DNA of 46,383 nt. It comes from an uncultured Rickettsiales bacterium (GTDB lineage: Bacteria; Pseudomonadota; Alphaproteobacteria; UBA8366). A model generated the notes under the pieces. The model worked only from the letters and a program-made list of their open reading frames with translations, did no database searches and was not told where the DNA came from. The position numbers and the translations under genes were made by a program. The stretch spans positions 1-46,383 of the forward strand of contig CAJWTF010000013.1 in NCBI GenBank assembly GCA_913046825.1, written 5' to 3'. Of this stretch, positions 33,969-43,113 are shown piece after piece; position 1 is the first letter of the stretch, and the number at the start of each line of letters is the position of its first letter.

Positions 33969-34565
33969 TCAGTACATATAGACCGAGAAATCCGGGGCCA
34001 CGTATCCTTGCCAGAACAGCAGACGCGTCGTCATACCTCGGCAGGAATTGAGCACCTCGAGCGGGTCGGCAATATGGAACATCGGGTCCGGATGTTTGCC
34101 GTACCAAGTCGAGAACGCGTTAAAAGGGGCAGCGCTGCCGCACTTCTCATACATACGTGCGATGATGCGCGCGTGCAGTGCCTTCTCGCAATGCTGTAAC
34201 ACACCGCTCGCCAAGATGAAGTCCCGCCCTTCAAATGCGGGAGCCTCCATCAAGAAGTCCGCGACCTCGAACCGAGCGTCTGGATGACGTTTACGAGATC
34301 TTTCGACCATCTCCTCTTGCAGATCGATGCCCAGATAATCACCTCCAAATCCATTGCCCTTGAGAAAATCGAGCAGATGGCCCAATCCACATCCGATATC
34401 CAGAATCGATGCGTTCTTCAGGTCGCTGACTTACCACAGCGTGACGTAACGGCCCTAATGTCCAACGGTTTTGGGCCAGCCCACGGCCGCCCACCCATCA
34501 CCGTACTTCGCGAGCAACGGTTCGTAGAAGTCGCGAATTTTCCGTTGATATTCTTCTGTCTGCAT
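33969..34565 (-). pseudogene. SAM-dependent methyltransferase with two in-frame stops
   Basis: From ATG 34565 (MQTEEYQRKIRDFYEPLLA) the frame runs 199 codons to 33969 but is interrupted by TAG at 34457-34455 and TAA at 34433-34431. The normal methyltransferase core (SDLKNASILDIGCGLGHL, YLGIDLQEEMVE, FILASGVLQHC) continues in the same frame after them. Both stops are one C-to-T step from Gln codons (CAG, CAA), and no frameshift or deletion is needed, so this is a recent loss. An internal Met at 34385 lies after motif I and could not give a working enzyme. The substrate is unknown. Confidence 0.82.
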
Positions 34566-34685
34566 TTTCGTGATTGAACTGCCGTTCCCCGCCTATCGGG
34601 AAGGCAAACGAATTCGACGGTTTGTCACGCGGTGTTGAACCTACCAAAAGCGGATGGTGGCAGGTCTATTCCGCGACTGCCTAAA

Positions 34686-35810
34686 TCAGGTGCCCGCGGA
34701 CGCCAGACGTGCTGCAAAATCTTTGAGCCGCACCGGTTGACGCTTTCGGCCCCAATCCCCTGGCCTATTCTCGAAAACACCGGCGCAGGCCGTCCCACAA
34801 CGGCTGCATAGACCGCTTTGCGTCACTCCCCAATCATCGAGCAAATGCCAGTCGCGCCCTATCAAGCGCAGCCCACAGCCATGGCAATAGGTACTACCGG
34901 TCGCCTTGTCGTGGATATTGCCAGTATAAGCGTAGTGGATGCCGTTTTTGCGGGCGATGCGCCAGGCGCGGAACAAGGTCTCTGGCGGCGTGCGCGTCTT
35001 GTTGAGCATTTTGTAATCCGGATGGAAAGCCGTGAAATGTACCGGGACGTCGGGTCCCAGATGTTCGACGATCCATTGCGTCATCTCTTCGATTTCACCT
35101 TCGGAGTCATTTTCGTCCGGAATCAGCAAGGTTGTGATCTCGAGCCAGACATCGGTCTCGTGTTTCAGGTATTTCAGCGTATCCAATACCGAGGCCAGCT
35201 CTGCTGTGCAGAGCGTTTTGTAGAATGATTCCGTAAACGCCTTCAGATCTACATTCGCGGCGTCCATCACCGAGAAGAAATCCTCGCGCGCCGCCTCTTT
35301 CATATATCCCGCCGTCACCGCCACGTTCTTGATGTCATGAGCGTGACAGGCGTACCCGACATCGACCGCATACTCCAAAAAAATCGTCGGATCGTTATAC
35401 GTATAGGCGACTGAGCGGCAGCCCGTCTGTTGCGCGGCGAGCGCGATCAACTCCGGCGTCGCCTGATCCATCAGCCGGTCCATCTCCCGCGATTTCGAAA
35501 TATCCCAATTCTGACAAAACTTGCAGGTGAGATTGCAACCGGCCGTCCCGAAACTAAGGATCGGCGTGCCCGGCAAGAAATGATTAAGCGGCTTTTTCTC
35601 GATTGGGTCGATGCAATATCCGCTGGAGCGCCCATAGGTCGTCAGCACGATTTGATCGCCGCTCCGCGCCCGTACGAAGCAGAGCCCCCGCTGCCCTTCC
35701 TTTAGACGGCATTCGCGGGGACACACATCGCATTGGATGCGCCCGTCATCGAGCAACTGCCAATGGCGGCCCGGATGTCCTTCAATGTCATTTTCCGTCA
35801 TTTCGGCCAT
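34686..35810 (-). CDS. amrS: AmmeMemoRadiSam system radical SAM enzyme
   Basis: The 374-residue protein has an N-terminal Cys cluster (CDVCPRECRLKEGQRGLC) and the radical-SAM iron-sulfur motif in GTAGCNLTCKFCQNWD. It has family features such as CRSVAYTYNDPTIFLEYA and VPVHFTAFHPDYKM. A C-terminal zinc-ribbon-like set of cysteines follows (TYCHGCGLRL ... LCSRCGTAC). It is the radical SAM member of the conserved AmmeMemoRadiSam trio, whose reaction is not known to me. The other two members, fused, are encoded divergently 367 bases away. Confidence 0.92.
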   Translation of the reverse strand: MAEMTENDIEGHPGRHWQLLDDGRIQCDVCPRECRLKEGQRGLCFVRARSGDQIVLTTYGRSSGYCIDPIEKKPLNHFLPGTPILSFGTAGCNLTCKFCQNWDISKSREMDRLMDQATPELIALAAQQTGCRSVAYTYNDPTIFLEYAVDVGYACHAHDIKNVAVTAGYMKEAAREDFFSVMDAANVDLKAFTESFYKTLCTAELASVLDTLKYLKHETDVWLEITTLLIPDENDSEGEIEEMTQWIVEHLGPDVPVHFTAFHPDYKMLNKTRTPPETLFRAWRIARKNGIHYAYTGNIHDKATGSTYCHGCGLRLIGRDWHLLDDWGVTQSGLCSRCGTACAGVFENRPGDWGRKRQPVRLKDFAARLASAGT

Positions 35811-36177
35811 AGCGAATCATCCTTCACTCCACATATACTATAGCGAAGCATTAATGAATTGGCATGTAAGGGTCTTGAATGAACTTCAAACCTCAAATCG
35901 CGACCTGCGCCGCCATGGCGCTCCTAAAGGTCTCTGCCTGCAGACCGACCATAGTGGACGGCAATTTTAATGGTGGAATTGTCAAAAGTCAGTCGCGGTT
36001 AGGTATCAGATTTGTCGGCGTCGAGTTCGAGAGGTTCGCGAAACGCTCCCAAGAAATTTCTCTTGAAAAGCGGACCGTCATTGCGCCCAATTCGACAAGC
36101 GCGCGCAGATCATCGTCAAAGGCGACAATGCATTTCAGTTCGAAAGCGTCGGCGGCCCGGGGAGAGGGACCTAGTCC
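35811..36177. other. divergent spacer between the AmmeMemoRadiSam genes, no clear gene
   Basis: This holds the control region for both divergent genes. A plus-strand frame (35879-36190) has no family resemblance and overlaps the next start. A minus-strand frame of about 60 codons (ADAFELKCIVAFDDDLRALVELG ... NLIPNRD, about 36160-35980) reads more like protein but lacks a usual start codon, so it may be a gene remnant. ACATATACTATAGC just upstream of the radical SAM start is AT-rich and promoter-like, but no confident hexamer pair was found. Confidence 0.35.
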
Positions 36178-37581
36178 ATGGGCAATGTGAGGGACCCAGC
36201 GGTCGCGGGCTTCTTCTATCCGGCGGAACCCAAGGCCCTCGCCTCCGATATTGCGGGCTATCTCTCTGCCGCCCCGATACCGGCGACCGTCTCGCCGAAA
36301 GCCTTAATCGCGCCCCATGCCGGTTATGTCTATTCTGGACAAGTGGCAGCCAATGCCTATGCCGCCTGGCGGCCCGAAGCAGAAAGCATCACGCGGATTG
36401 TGCTGATTGGCCCCGCCCATCGCGTGGCCTTCCAAGGCATCGCCGCGCCGACAGTGGAGGCATTCAAGACGCCGCTCGGCGATGTGCCCATCGATACCGA
36501 CGCGGTCGCTGCCATTCGCGATATGTCGCAGGTCGTGCTCGACGACAAGCCGCACCGCCAAGAACATTCCCTGGAAGTCCACATCCCATTCCTGCAGTAC
36601 GTGCTTGGTGAGTTTAAACTAGTGCCGCTGGTGGCGGGCAATGTGGCGGGCGAGCAAGTCGCGGAAGTTCTAGAGCGTCTATGGGGTGACGATACCACTC
36701 GTTTCGTCATCAGCACCGATCTCAGCCACTACCAAGGCTATGAGATCGCCCGAAGACTGGACGCTGCGACGGCGGATGCCATTGAGAATATGAACCCGGC
36801 TGCCATCGGGCGAGACCAAGCCTGCGGACGTATCCCCATCGCCGGTATGCTGTTAGCCGCGCGAAAGCATGGTCTCTACGTCGACCGTATCGATCTGTGC
36901 AATTCTGGCGACACGGCGGGAAAGAAAGACAAAGTTGTCGGTTACGGCTCTTGGGCCGTTTGCGGCGATGATGCTGCGGCGCCTACAACTCCCGTGGAGG
37001 ACGACAGGGCCATGTTACAACGCGAGGGTGCTGCTATCTTTCGCGCCGCCGCGCAATCGGTCGGCTACTCCATTAAGAATGGCAAACCGCCAAAGCTCGA
37101 TCTCTCGAACTTCCCAGCGGTTCTGCATGAGAACCGCGCGACTTTTATCACCATTAACAAGAACGGCCAGCTACGCGGCTGCATCGGTACCATTCAAGCG
37201 CATCAGCCCTTGATCGCAGATGTCGTCGAAAACGCTTATAAGGCAGCAATGAAGGATCCGCGCTTCCCGCCAATACAGGAAGACGAGACGGCCCAGCTTG
37301 AGCTCTCAATCTCTTTGCTCAGCCGGTTTACTGAGATGTCGTTCAGCGATGAGGCGGATTTTCTGGGACAGCTTCGGCCCAGGATCGACGGATTGATCGT
37401 CGCCGACCAAGGCAAGCGCAGCGTCTTCTTGCCGCAAGTTTGGGAAAGCATTCCAGAGACCACGGAATTCGTCGCTCGCTTGAAGCAGAAGGCGGGATTG
37501 CCGATGGATCATTGGTCGGATAATTTCCAGGCATGGCGGTTTACCGCAATCTCCTTGAAAGCCGCACCCAAACCTCAATGA
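36178..37581 (+). CDS. AmmeMemoRadiSam system protein B-protein A fusion (Memo-AMMECR1)
   Basis: This 467-residue protein joins two domains normally encoded separately. Residues 1-265 are a Memo domain: VAGFFYPAEPKAL, the metal-site His in PHAGYVYSG, GPAHRVAFQG, HSLEVHIPFLQY, STDLSHYQGYE and NSGDTAGKKDKVVGYG. Residues 285-467 are an AMMECR1 domain (REGAAIFRAAAQSVG, NGQLRGCIGTIQAHQPLIADV, KDPRFPPI, FLPQVWESIP). Memo proteins resemble extradiol dioxygenases. AMMECR1 has no firmly assigned activity. The gene is divergent from the radical SAM partner, as in the conserved AmmeMemoRadiSam association. Confidence 0.93.
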   Translation: MGNVRDPAVAGFFYPAEPKALASDIAGYLSAAPIPATVSPKALIAPHAGYVYSGQVAANAYAAWRPEAESITRIVLIGPAHRVAFQGIAAPTVEAFKTPLGDVPIDTDAVAAIRDMSQVVLDDKPHRQEHSLEVHIPFLQYVLGEFKLVPLVAGNVAGEQVAEVLERLWGDDTTRFVISTDLSHYQGYEIARRLDAATADAIENMNPAAIGRDQACGRIPIAGMLLAARKHGLYVDRIDLCNSGDTAGKKDKVVGYGSWAVCGDDAAAPTTPVEDDRAMLQREGAAIFRAAAQSVGYSIKNGKPPKLDLSNFPAVLHENRATFITINKNGQLRGCIGTIQAHQPLIADVVENAYKAAMKDPRFPPIQEDETAQLELSISLLSRFTEMSFSDEADFLGQLRPRIDGLIVADQGKRSVFLPQVWESIPETTEFVARLKQKAGLPMDHWSDNFQAWRFTAISLKAAPKPQ

Positions 37582-37609
37582 TTTCCCACTCCGTCCCAGG
37601 CACATAAAT

Positions 37610-39916
37610 ATGAACGATGCGCGAAGCTTGCCAAAATTCGGCGTGGGGCAATCCGTCCACCGACTTGAAGATCCGCGTCTACTGACGGGCCAAGGTCGGT
37701 ACACCGATGACGTGAGCTTTCCCAACGAAACCCATGGCATCGTACTCCGCTCGCCCCAAGCCCACGCTTCGATACGATCGATCGACACGTCGGCGGCGAT
37801 GGATGTTGACGGGGTTCTTAGCATTTACACCGCTGCGGATATAATCGATCTCGGCACCATTCAATGCATGGCGCCGATCCAACAAGCTGACGGCAGTGCA
37901 TTGAAAACACCGCCGTATCCGATCCTAGCCACCGGGAAAGCCGTTTATGTGGGCCAACCGGTCGCCTTTGTCGTCGCTGAAACAGTCTGGGCGGCAAAGG
38001 CTGCGGCGGAGTTGATTGAGGTCGACTTTGACGCTCACCCCGCGATCGTGGATACCGCTGACGCCAATGATGCCACAGCACCTCAAATCTGGGATGACAT
38101 AGCGGACAACACCTCCTTCGTCTGGCGCGACGGAGATCATGCGGCGACGACAGCGGCAATCGCGGATGCGCCGCGAAAGGCGTCTCTCCGCGTCGTCAAC
38201 AATCGCCTCATCGTCGCCTCCATTGAGCCTCGCATCGCCATCGGCGAATGGGACGGCACCCGTTTTACCTTGACGACGACAAGCCAAGGACCGCACTCGC
38301 TTCGCCTGCAACTCGCGGAGCATTTATTCAAATTGCCGGAAGACACCTTTCGCGTCGTTACCCATGACGTCGGCGGCGGATTTGGCATGAAGATTTTCAT
38401 GTACCCCGAACAACCACTCGTGCTTTTCGCCGCTCGCGATCTTGGCCGTCCCGTCCGTTGGGCCGGGGAACGCTCTGCCGACGCTTTCCCAAGCGACTAT
38501 CACGGACGCGACCAGGTCAATGATATTGAGGTCGGCTTCGATAATGACGGCCACGTTTTGGCTCTGTCCGTGCGCACAAATGCTAATCTTGGCGCATTCG
38601 TCTCCAACTTCTCACCTTATATCGCCACTGAATGCGGTGCCGCGATGTTGAGCGGGGTTTACACCATTCCGGCGATTGCGTTGGAGGTGTGTGGTGTCTT
38701 TACAAACACCGTGCCGGTTGATGCCTATCGCGGCGCGGGTCATCCGGAGGCCATATATATCATCGAACGAGCCATGGATGCGGTGGCGCGCACGCTGGGC
38801 ATGGACGCGGGAGAGGTACGACGGCGCAATTTCATTAAGCCGGCGCAGCTTCCCTACACCACCGCGATGAACTGGACTTATGATTCAGGCGACTTTGACG
38901 CCCTGCTCGATACGCTCGAACGACGTACCGCTGGATTTACCAAACGCCGCGCCGATGCGAAGACACAGGGCCTGCTGCGCGGCTTGGGGATTGCGCATTA
39001 CATCAAGGGTGTCCGGGCCGGTGCGGGAGAGGCTGCCCGTCTGGAGATCGCATCCGATGGCGGCGCCACAATTTTCATCGGCAATCAATCAAACGGCCAA
39101 GGGCATGAGACCGTCTTCGCTCAAGCCGTCTCGGAGCGCCTCGGTATTGATATTAAACGTATCAGCATGGTGCAGGGCGACACCGACCAGATTCGAACCG
39201 GAGGTGGCACCGGCGGATCGCGTTCAATGTTGAACGGTATTCCCGCATGCGACAACGCCTCCATCGCGGTAATCGAGAACGGCACACGGTTCGCCGCCGA
39301 AGCAATGGAAGCCTCAGAGGCCGATATCGAGTACGAGGATGGGGTCTTCCGAATTGCCGGGACGGACCGCACCATGACCTTGGCTGAAGTTGCCAAATCG
39401 GCGACAAAGCGAGACGAAACTCTAGATGGCGAGGCCCAGTTCGCCGCAGATGGCATGACATTCCCCAACGGCAGTCATGCCTGCGAAGTGGAGATTGATC
39501 CGGAAACCGGCTCGACCCGTGTTGTCGGATATTGGGCGATCGACGATTTCGGCCGATTGGTGAATCCACTGCTTCTTGAAGGGCAGGTACAAGGTGGCCT
39601 GGCGCAAGGGATCGGCCAGGCGCTAATGGAACACTGCGTCTATGACGATACCGGCCAATTAATTTCCGGATCGTTTATGGATTATTGCGTTCCGAGAGCG
39701 GACGACATGCCGCCCTTCGTCATCGACCTGGTCGAAGACTACCCCTGCACCACCAATCCGATGGGAATCAAGGGTGCCGGAGAAGCCGGAGCCGTTGCGG
39801 CACCACCGGCGGTCATTAATGCTATTCTTGACGCACTCGCGCCCCTCGGCGTCACTCATATCGACATGCCCGCCACGCCCAAGCGGGTCTGGCACGCCAT
39901 TCAGGAGGCCGAATGA
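37610..39916 (+). CDS. xanthine dehydrogenase/CoxL family molybdopterin-binding subunit
   Basis: The 768-residue large subunit has the N-terminal ald_Xan_dh domain (GQSVHRLEDPRLLTGQGRYTDD) and molybdopterin-binding motifs (DVGGGFGMK, NQSNGQGHET, GGGTGGSRS). The catalytic Glu is near the C-terminus (MGIKGAGEAGAV). The active-site loop reads DAYRGAGHPEA, the form II pattern, not the AYRCSFR loop of true CO dehydrogenase. It is therefore a hydroxylase or oxidase of an aldehyde, purine or other heterocycle. The usual FAD (CoxM) and [2Fe-2S] (CoxS) subunits are not in this window. Its stop overlaps cysQ by four bases. Confidence 0.9.
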   Translation: MNDARSLPKFGVGQSVHRLEDPRLLTGQGRYTDDVSFPNETHGIVLRSPQAHASIRSIDTSAAMDVDGVLSIYTAADIIDLGTIQCMAPIQQADGSALKTPPYPILATGKAVYVGQPVAFVVAETVWAAKAAAELIEVDFDAHPAIVDTADANDATAPQIWDDIADNTSFVWRDGDHAATTAAIADAPRKASLRVVNNRLIVASIEPRIAIGEWDGTRFTLTTTSQGPHSLRLQLAEHLFKLPEDTFRVVTHDVGGGFGMKIFMYPEQPLVLFAARDLGRPVRWAGERSADAFPSDYHGRDQVNDIEVGFDNDGHVLALSVRTNANLGAFVSNFSPYIATECGAAMLSGVYTIPAIALEVCGVFTNTVPVDAYRGAGHPEAIYIIERAMDAVARTLGMDAGEVRRRNFIKPAQLPYTTAMNWTYDSGDFDALLDTLERRTAGFTKRRADAKTQGLLRGLGIAHYIKGVRAGAGEAARLEIASDGGATIFIGNQSNGQGHETVFAQAVSERLGIDIKRISMVQGDTDQIRTGGGTGGSRSMLNGIPACDNASIAVIENGTRFAAEAMEASEADIEYEDGVFRIAGTDRTMTLAEVAKSATKRDETLDGEAQFAADGMTFPNGSHACEVEIDPETGSTRVVGYWAIDDFGRLVNPLLLEGQVQGGLAQGIGQALMEHCVYDDTGQLISGSFMDYCVPRADDMPPFVIDLVEDYPCTTNPMGIKGAGEAGAVAAPPAVINAILDALAPLGVTHIDMPATPKRVWHAIQEAE

Positions 39917-40701
39917 CCCCTCCCATCGACATGCTCCCCCGCCTCGAGGAACTGGCACTCGAAGCCGGCGTCGCAATCATGAAAATTTACGCGGAAGATT
40001 TCGTCGCTGAGTATAAGGACGATCATAGCCCCGTCACCGAAGCCGATACATCTGCGGAAAAGATCATCATCGCCGGATTGAAGATGATTTCCCCGGACAT
40101 TCCCATCGTCGCCGAGGAAGCTTTCGCTGCAGGGTATTCACCGGACATCAGCGGTGGAGAATTCTGGCTGGTTGATCCCTTGGACGGAACCCAGGAGTTC
40201 GTGCGCAAAAATGACGAGTTCACGGTCAACATTGCCTTAATCGAGGACGGACAGGCGACATGCGGTGTCGTCTACGCACCCGCACTCGGGAAGATCTACG
40301 CCGGTGTCGTCGGTGAGGGTGCCCACACTCGCGAAGAAGGTTCAGCGTCCCGGGAAATTTGCATTCGTCCCTGTCCGGACGAAGGCGTCACTGTCGTGGC
40401 CAGCCGCCGCCATGGCGATCCAAAAGAAATCGAGAAACTTCTCGAAGGCCGTAGCGTCGTCGAGACCCGCAATGCCGGTAGCTCCCTGAAATTCTGTCTC
40501 GTCGCCGAAGGTAGTGCCGATATCTATCCCCGGTTCGGGCGCACCATGGAATGGGACACGGCGGCGGGCCAAGCCGTCCTGGAAGCAGCCGGCGGCCTAG
40601 TCACAACACTCGACGGCGCGCCGTTTCGTTACGCCAAGGAAGGCTATGAAAACCCGAACTTTATCGCTTGGGGTGGATTGGACATTCGCAGCAGGGATTA
40701 G
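39913..40701 (+). CDS. cysQ: 3'(2'),5'-bisphosphate nucleotidase CysQ
   Basis: The 262-residue inositol-monophosphatase-fold enzyme has the metal-binding motifs IVAEE, WLVDPLDGTQEFV and WDTAAGQAVLEAAGG, and SPVTEADTSAEKII early on. The PLDGTQEFV form, with Gln-Glu-Phe, is typical of CysQ rather than inositol phosphatases. It removes the 3' phosphate of PAP/PAPS in sulfate assimilation. It is coupled to the molybdoenzyme gene (ATGA). Its stop overlaps tail to tail with the convergent Ada-like gene. Confidence 0.9.
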   Translation: MTPPIDMLPRLEELALEAGVAIMKIYAEDFVAEYKDDHSPVTEADTSAEKIIIAGLKMISPDIPIVAEEAFAAGYSPDISGGEFWLVDPLDGTQEFVRKNDEFTVNIALIEDGQATCGVVYAPALGKIYAGVVGEGAHTREEGSASREICIRPCPDEGVTVVASRRHGDPKEIEKLLEGRSVVETRNAGSSLKFCLVAEGSADIYPRFGRTMEWDTAAGQAVLEAAGGLVTTLDGAPFRYAKEGYENPNFIAWGGLDIRSRD

Positions 40702-41558
40702 GCAGTCGCGGATTTCTCACGAACCGCTGATTCCAGCGCCAGCATCGAGCGTTTCTTCGATGAGCCCCACCGATACCCTGTAATCGCACCCGTTCCGCGT
40801 AAGACCCGGTGGCACGGCACGAGCCAAGAGACCGGGTTGCGGGCAACTGCACTGGCCACCGCACGGGCCGCGGTCGGACGGCCGAGAGAGCGTGCTAGCC
40901 CCTCGTAACTCGTAACCACGCCGGAGGGTATCCGTAACAAGCCTTCCCAAACCTTCAATTGAAATGGCGTGCCTCGCAGCACGACATTCAATTCGCCGCC
41001 GTCAAAAGTGCGGTCGACGAATTCCTTTGTCAGTGACGGGTCTTCCTTTCGGCGCGCCTCACCGAGAGACGAGAACAGATCGTCAATCGTGGCATCTCGT
41101 CCTTGCTCCAGTTCGAAGGCTAGGCCGCATACACCCCGCTCACTGGCGACGATCAGGCAATCGCCAAAGGGGCTTGGATGCCATCCATAGGCAATATCCT
41201 TGCCTGCACCCTTGGCTTTCCATTCACCCGGTGTCAGGGATTCATGCGTGACAAACAAATCGTGCAGCCGTCCCGGCCCCGACAATCCTGCATCATAAGC
41301 CGCATCCAGAACACTGGCGGAAGATGCGAGACTCTCCTTTGCCCGGTTGAGTGACAGATGTTGGATAAATTTCTTAGGGCTGACACCGACGAAGCGAGTG
41401 AACATCCGTTGGAAATGAAATCTGCTGAGCCCGGCTTCTCGTGCCGCGTCATCCAGTGACGGCTGCATTTCGAAATTGTCGGTGAGATATTCGATGGCGC
41501 GGGATATCCGCATCCCGTCCGGTCCATCCGCCAAATCTTGTCCATGTTCCGCGTTCAT
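40698..41558 (-). CDS. AraC-type helix-turn-helix/methylated-DNA-cysteine methyltransferase fusion (Ada-like, short form)
   Basis: I choose ATG 41558 because GGAGG lies six bases upstream; an in-frame ATG at 41573 is weaker. The 286-residue protein has an AraC-like domain (about 15-110: LDDAAREAGLSRFHFQRMFTRFVGVSPKKFIQ). An O6-alkylguanine transferase domain follows, with the acceptor Cys in WLVPCHRVLRGTGAITGY and the helix ARAVASAVARNPVSW. It lacks the N-terminal zinc-cysteine domain of full Ada that senses methylphosphotriesters. It should therefore repair O6-methylguanine, but how its transcription-factor half is switched is unclear. Confidence 0.9.
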   Translation of the reverse strand: MNAEHGQDLADGPDGMRISRAIEYLTDNFEMQPSLDDAAREAGLSRFHFQRMFTRFVGVSPKKFIQHLSLNRAKESLASSASVLDAAYDAGLSGPGRLHDLFVTHESLTPGEWKAKGAGKDIAYGWHPSPFGDCLIVASERGVCGLAFELEQGRDATIDDLFSSLGEARRKEDPSLTKEFVDRTFDGGELNVVLRGTPFQLKVWEGLLRIPSGVVTSYEGLARSLGRPTAARAVASAVARNPVSWLVPCHRVLRGTGAITGYRWGSSKKRSMLALESAVREKSATA

Positions 41559-41662
41559 CACTGCCTCCGGCATCTCGTTGTTCCATATGTTAAAGGGAAA
41601 CTAGAGCGTCTATCTGCCGGTCGCGACCCGGTTCTTGCGCAATCTTAAGTAAGGCGCAATTC

Positions 41663-42121
41663 CTAGTAAACCGCCCCTTCAATGGCGCTATCATAATAGG
41701 ATGGAACCTCAACGAAACCGAAATGCTGGTACACCCGCTCCACACCGACCATCAATCCGCGGATCATATCGAGGCGAAGCATCCGGTAGCCGATCGAGCG
41801 GCCCCGCGCGACGATCTCCGCCACCAATAGACGCCCAAAACCGAGACCACGAGTACCAGGCCGCACATAGAGACGTTTGATCTCGGGCACTCCCGTCCCC
41901 AAAGGCCTCAATCCGACCCCACACATGGGCGCACCGTCGACTTCCACCAAGAGCAGGCAGCCTTGCGGGGTGGCATACTCGCTGGGAACCGCCGCCATCT
42001 CGCCTTCGAAGTTTTAATAGGCAAGATCGAAGGGAAGCAATTCCGCGTTCTCCCAAAACAAATCCTGGATCGCGGCAAAATCAGTTTTCGCGGAAGCGGT
42101 TTTAATTTGGATATTTGGCAT
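41663..42121 (-). pseudogene. GNAT acetyltransferase with an in-frame stop
   Basis: The frame from ATG 42121 (MPNIQIKTASAKTDFAAIQ) to 41663 is 152 sense and stop codons plus the terminator. It is broken only by TAA at 42016-42014, inside LLPFDLAY*NFEGEMAAVP. CAA (Gln) at that place would restore a normal GNAT protein with the acetyl-CoA loop VRPGTRGLGFGRLLV and the C-terminal YQHFGFVEVPSYYDS. A short open frame from the internal Met at 42 would lack the first strand and helix. It lies nine bases after the threonine dehydratase-like gene on the same strand. Confidence 0.8.
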
Positions 42122-42130
42122 AACGATGGC

Positions 42131-43090
42131 TCAGCTCCCGCCGAGGATGTCCATATAGAGATCTCGGTCGATATTCCCGCCGGAGAGAACCAAACCAACT
42201 TTCCGGCCCGCCATAGCCTTTTTCTCCTGAAGGAGGGCCGCAAGGGAAGCCGCGCCCGCGCCCTCGGCCAGATTATGTGTATCCGTGTAATAGTGGCGGA
42301 CGGCGGCCTTCATCTCCGACTCAGAGACTTTGACGATCCGCGCGGCACCCGCCAGGATCGCCTCGAGTGCCCGCGCATCTGGTATTCGCACCGCTAGACC
42401 ATCGGCGAAGGTGTCAACCGCATTGGTCGGTAACGGCTTTTTGGCCTCGTAAGACAATGCATAGCTCGCCGCACCTTCAGCAACGACACCGATCACGTCA
42501 GCCTTGGAGCCCAGCGCGTCACGGGCCGACATCGCCCCACAAATTCCCGAACCGAGGCCGATAGGTACGTAGATCGCGTCCAGGTCAGGTGCCGCAGAGA
42601 GAAGTTCCGCCGTATAGGTGCCAACCCCGGCAACCAAGTCCGGATCAAAGGACGGGAAAAATTCGAGCTTCTGTGCCTCCGCCTGCTCTTTCGTGAAATC
42701 CAGAGCCTCATTGAAATCTCGGCCATGTTCGATAAGCTCCGCCCCGAAAGCCTCCATCGCAGCATTCTTTTCAACGCTGTTGCCGTGCGGCACGACAACA
42801 ACGGCGCGCACCCCCGCACTACGCGCAGCAAAGGCAACGGATTGTCCATGATTGCCACGGGTCGCTGTGATGACACCTGGAACGTCGGGGGTCCGGCGCT
42901 TTAAAGCATCCATATAAATCAAGCCACCGCGTACCTTGAAGGCGCCGATCGGTGTGTGGTTTTCATGTTTAACCCACACTTCTGCCCGACAGCGCGCCGA
43001 TAAGAGCGGCCAACAAATTTGTGGCGTCGGCTGCATGTGTTGCGCGACGAGCTCGGCAGCGTCAGAAATAGCTTCCTTATCGGCTAACAT
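42131..43090 (-). CDS. threonine/serine dehydratase-like PLP enzyme
   Basis: The true start is ATG 43090 (MLADKEAISDAAELVAQ), giving 319 residues. The much longer open frame to 43846 runs antiparallel through the permease gene and is not coding. The PLP Lys lies in IGAFKVRGG, the substrate loop in TATRGNHGQSVA, and the phosphate-binding Gly-rich loop in IGLGSGICGA. SGGN near the C-terminus contacts the pyridine ring. There is no C-terminal ACT regulatory domain, so it is a short catabolic-type dehydratase or racemase of hydroxy-amino acids. It is followed by the broken GNAT and preceded by the EamA permease. Confidence 0.88.
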   Translation of the reverse strand: MLADKEAISDAAELVAQHMQPTPQICWPLLSARCRAEVWVKHENHTPIGAFKVRGGLIYMDALKRRTPDVPGVITATRGNHGQSVAFAARSAGVRAVVVVPHGNSVEKNAAMEAFGAELIEHGRDFNEALDFTKEQAEAQKLEFFPSFDPDLVAGVGTYTAELLSAAPDLDAIYVPIGLGSGICGAMSARDALGSKADVIGVVAEGAASYALSYEAKKPLPTNAVDTFADGLAVRIPDARALEAILAGAARIVKVSESEMKAAVRHYYTDTHNLAEGAGAASLAALLQEKKAMAGRKVGLVLSGGNIDRDLYMDILGGS

Positions 43091-43113
43091 TGGAAATTTC
43101 CTTCGTTCAAAAC

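Noticed and set aside
35879..36190. 103-codon plus-strand frame before the Memo-AMMECR1 gene
   Set aside because: Low-complexity Ser/Lys/Arg composition, no family and overlap with the next start. It is probably spacer.
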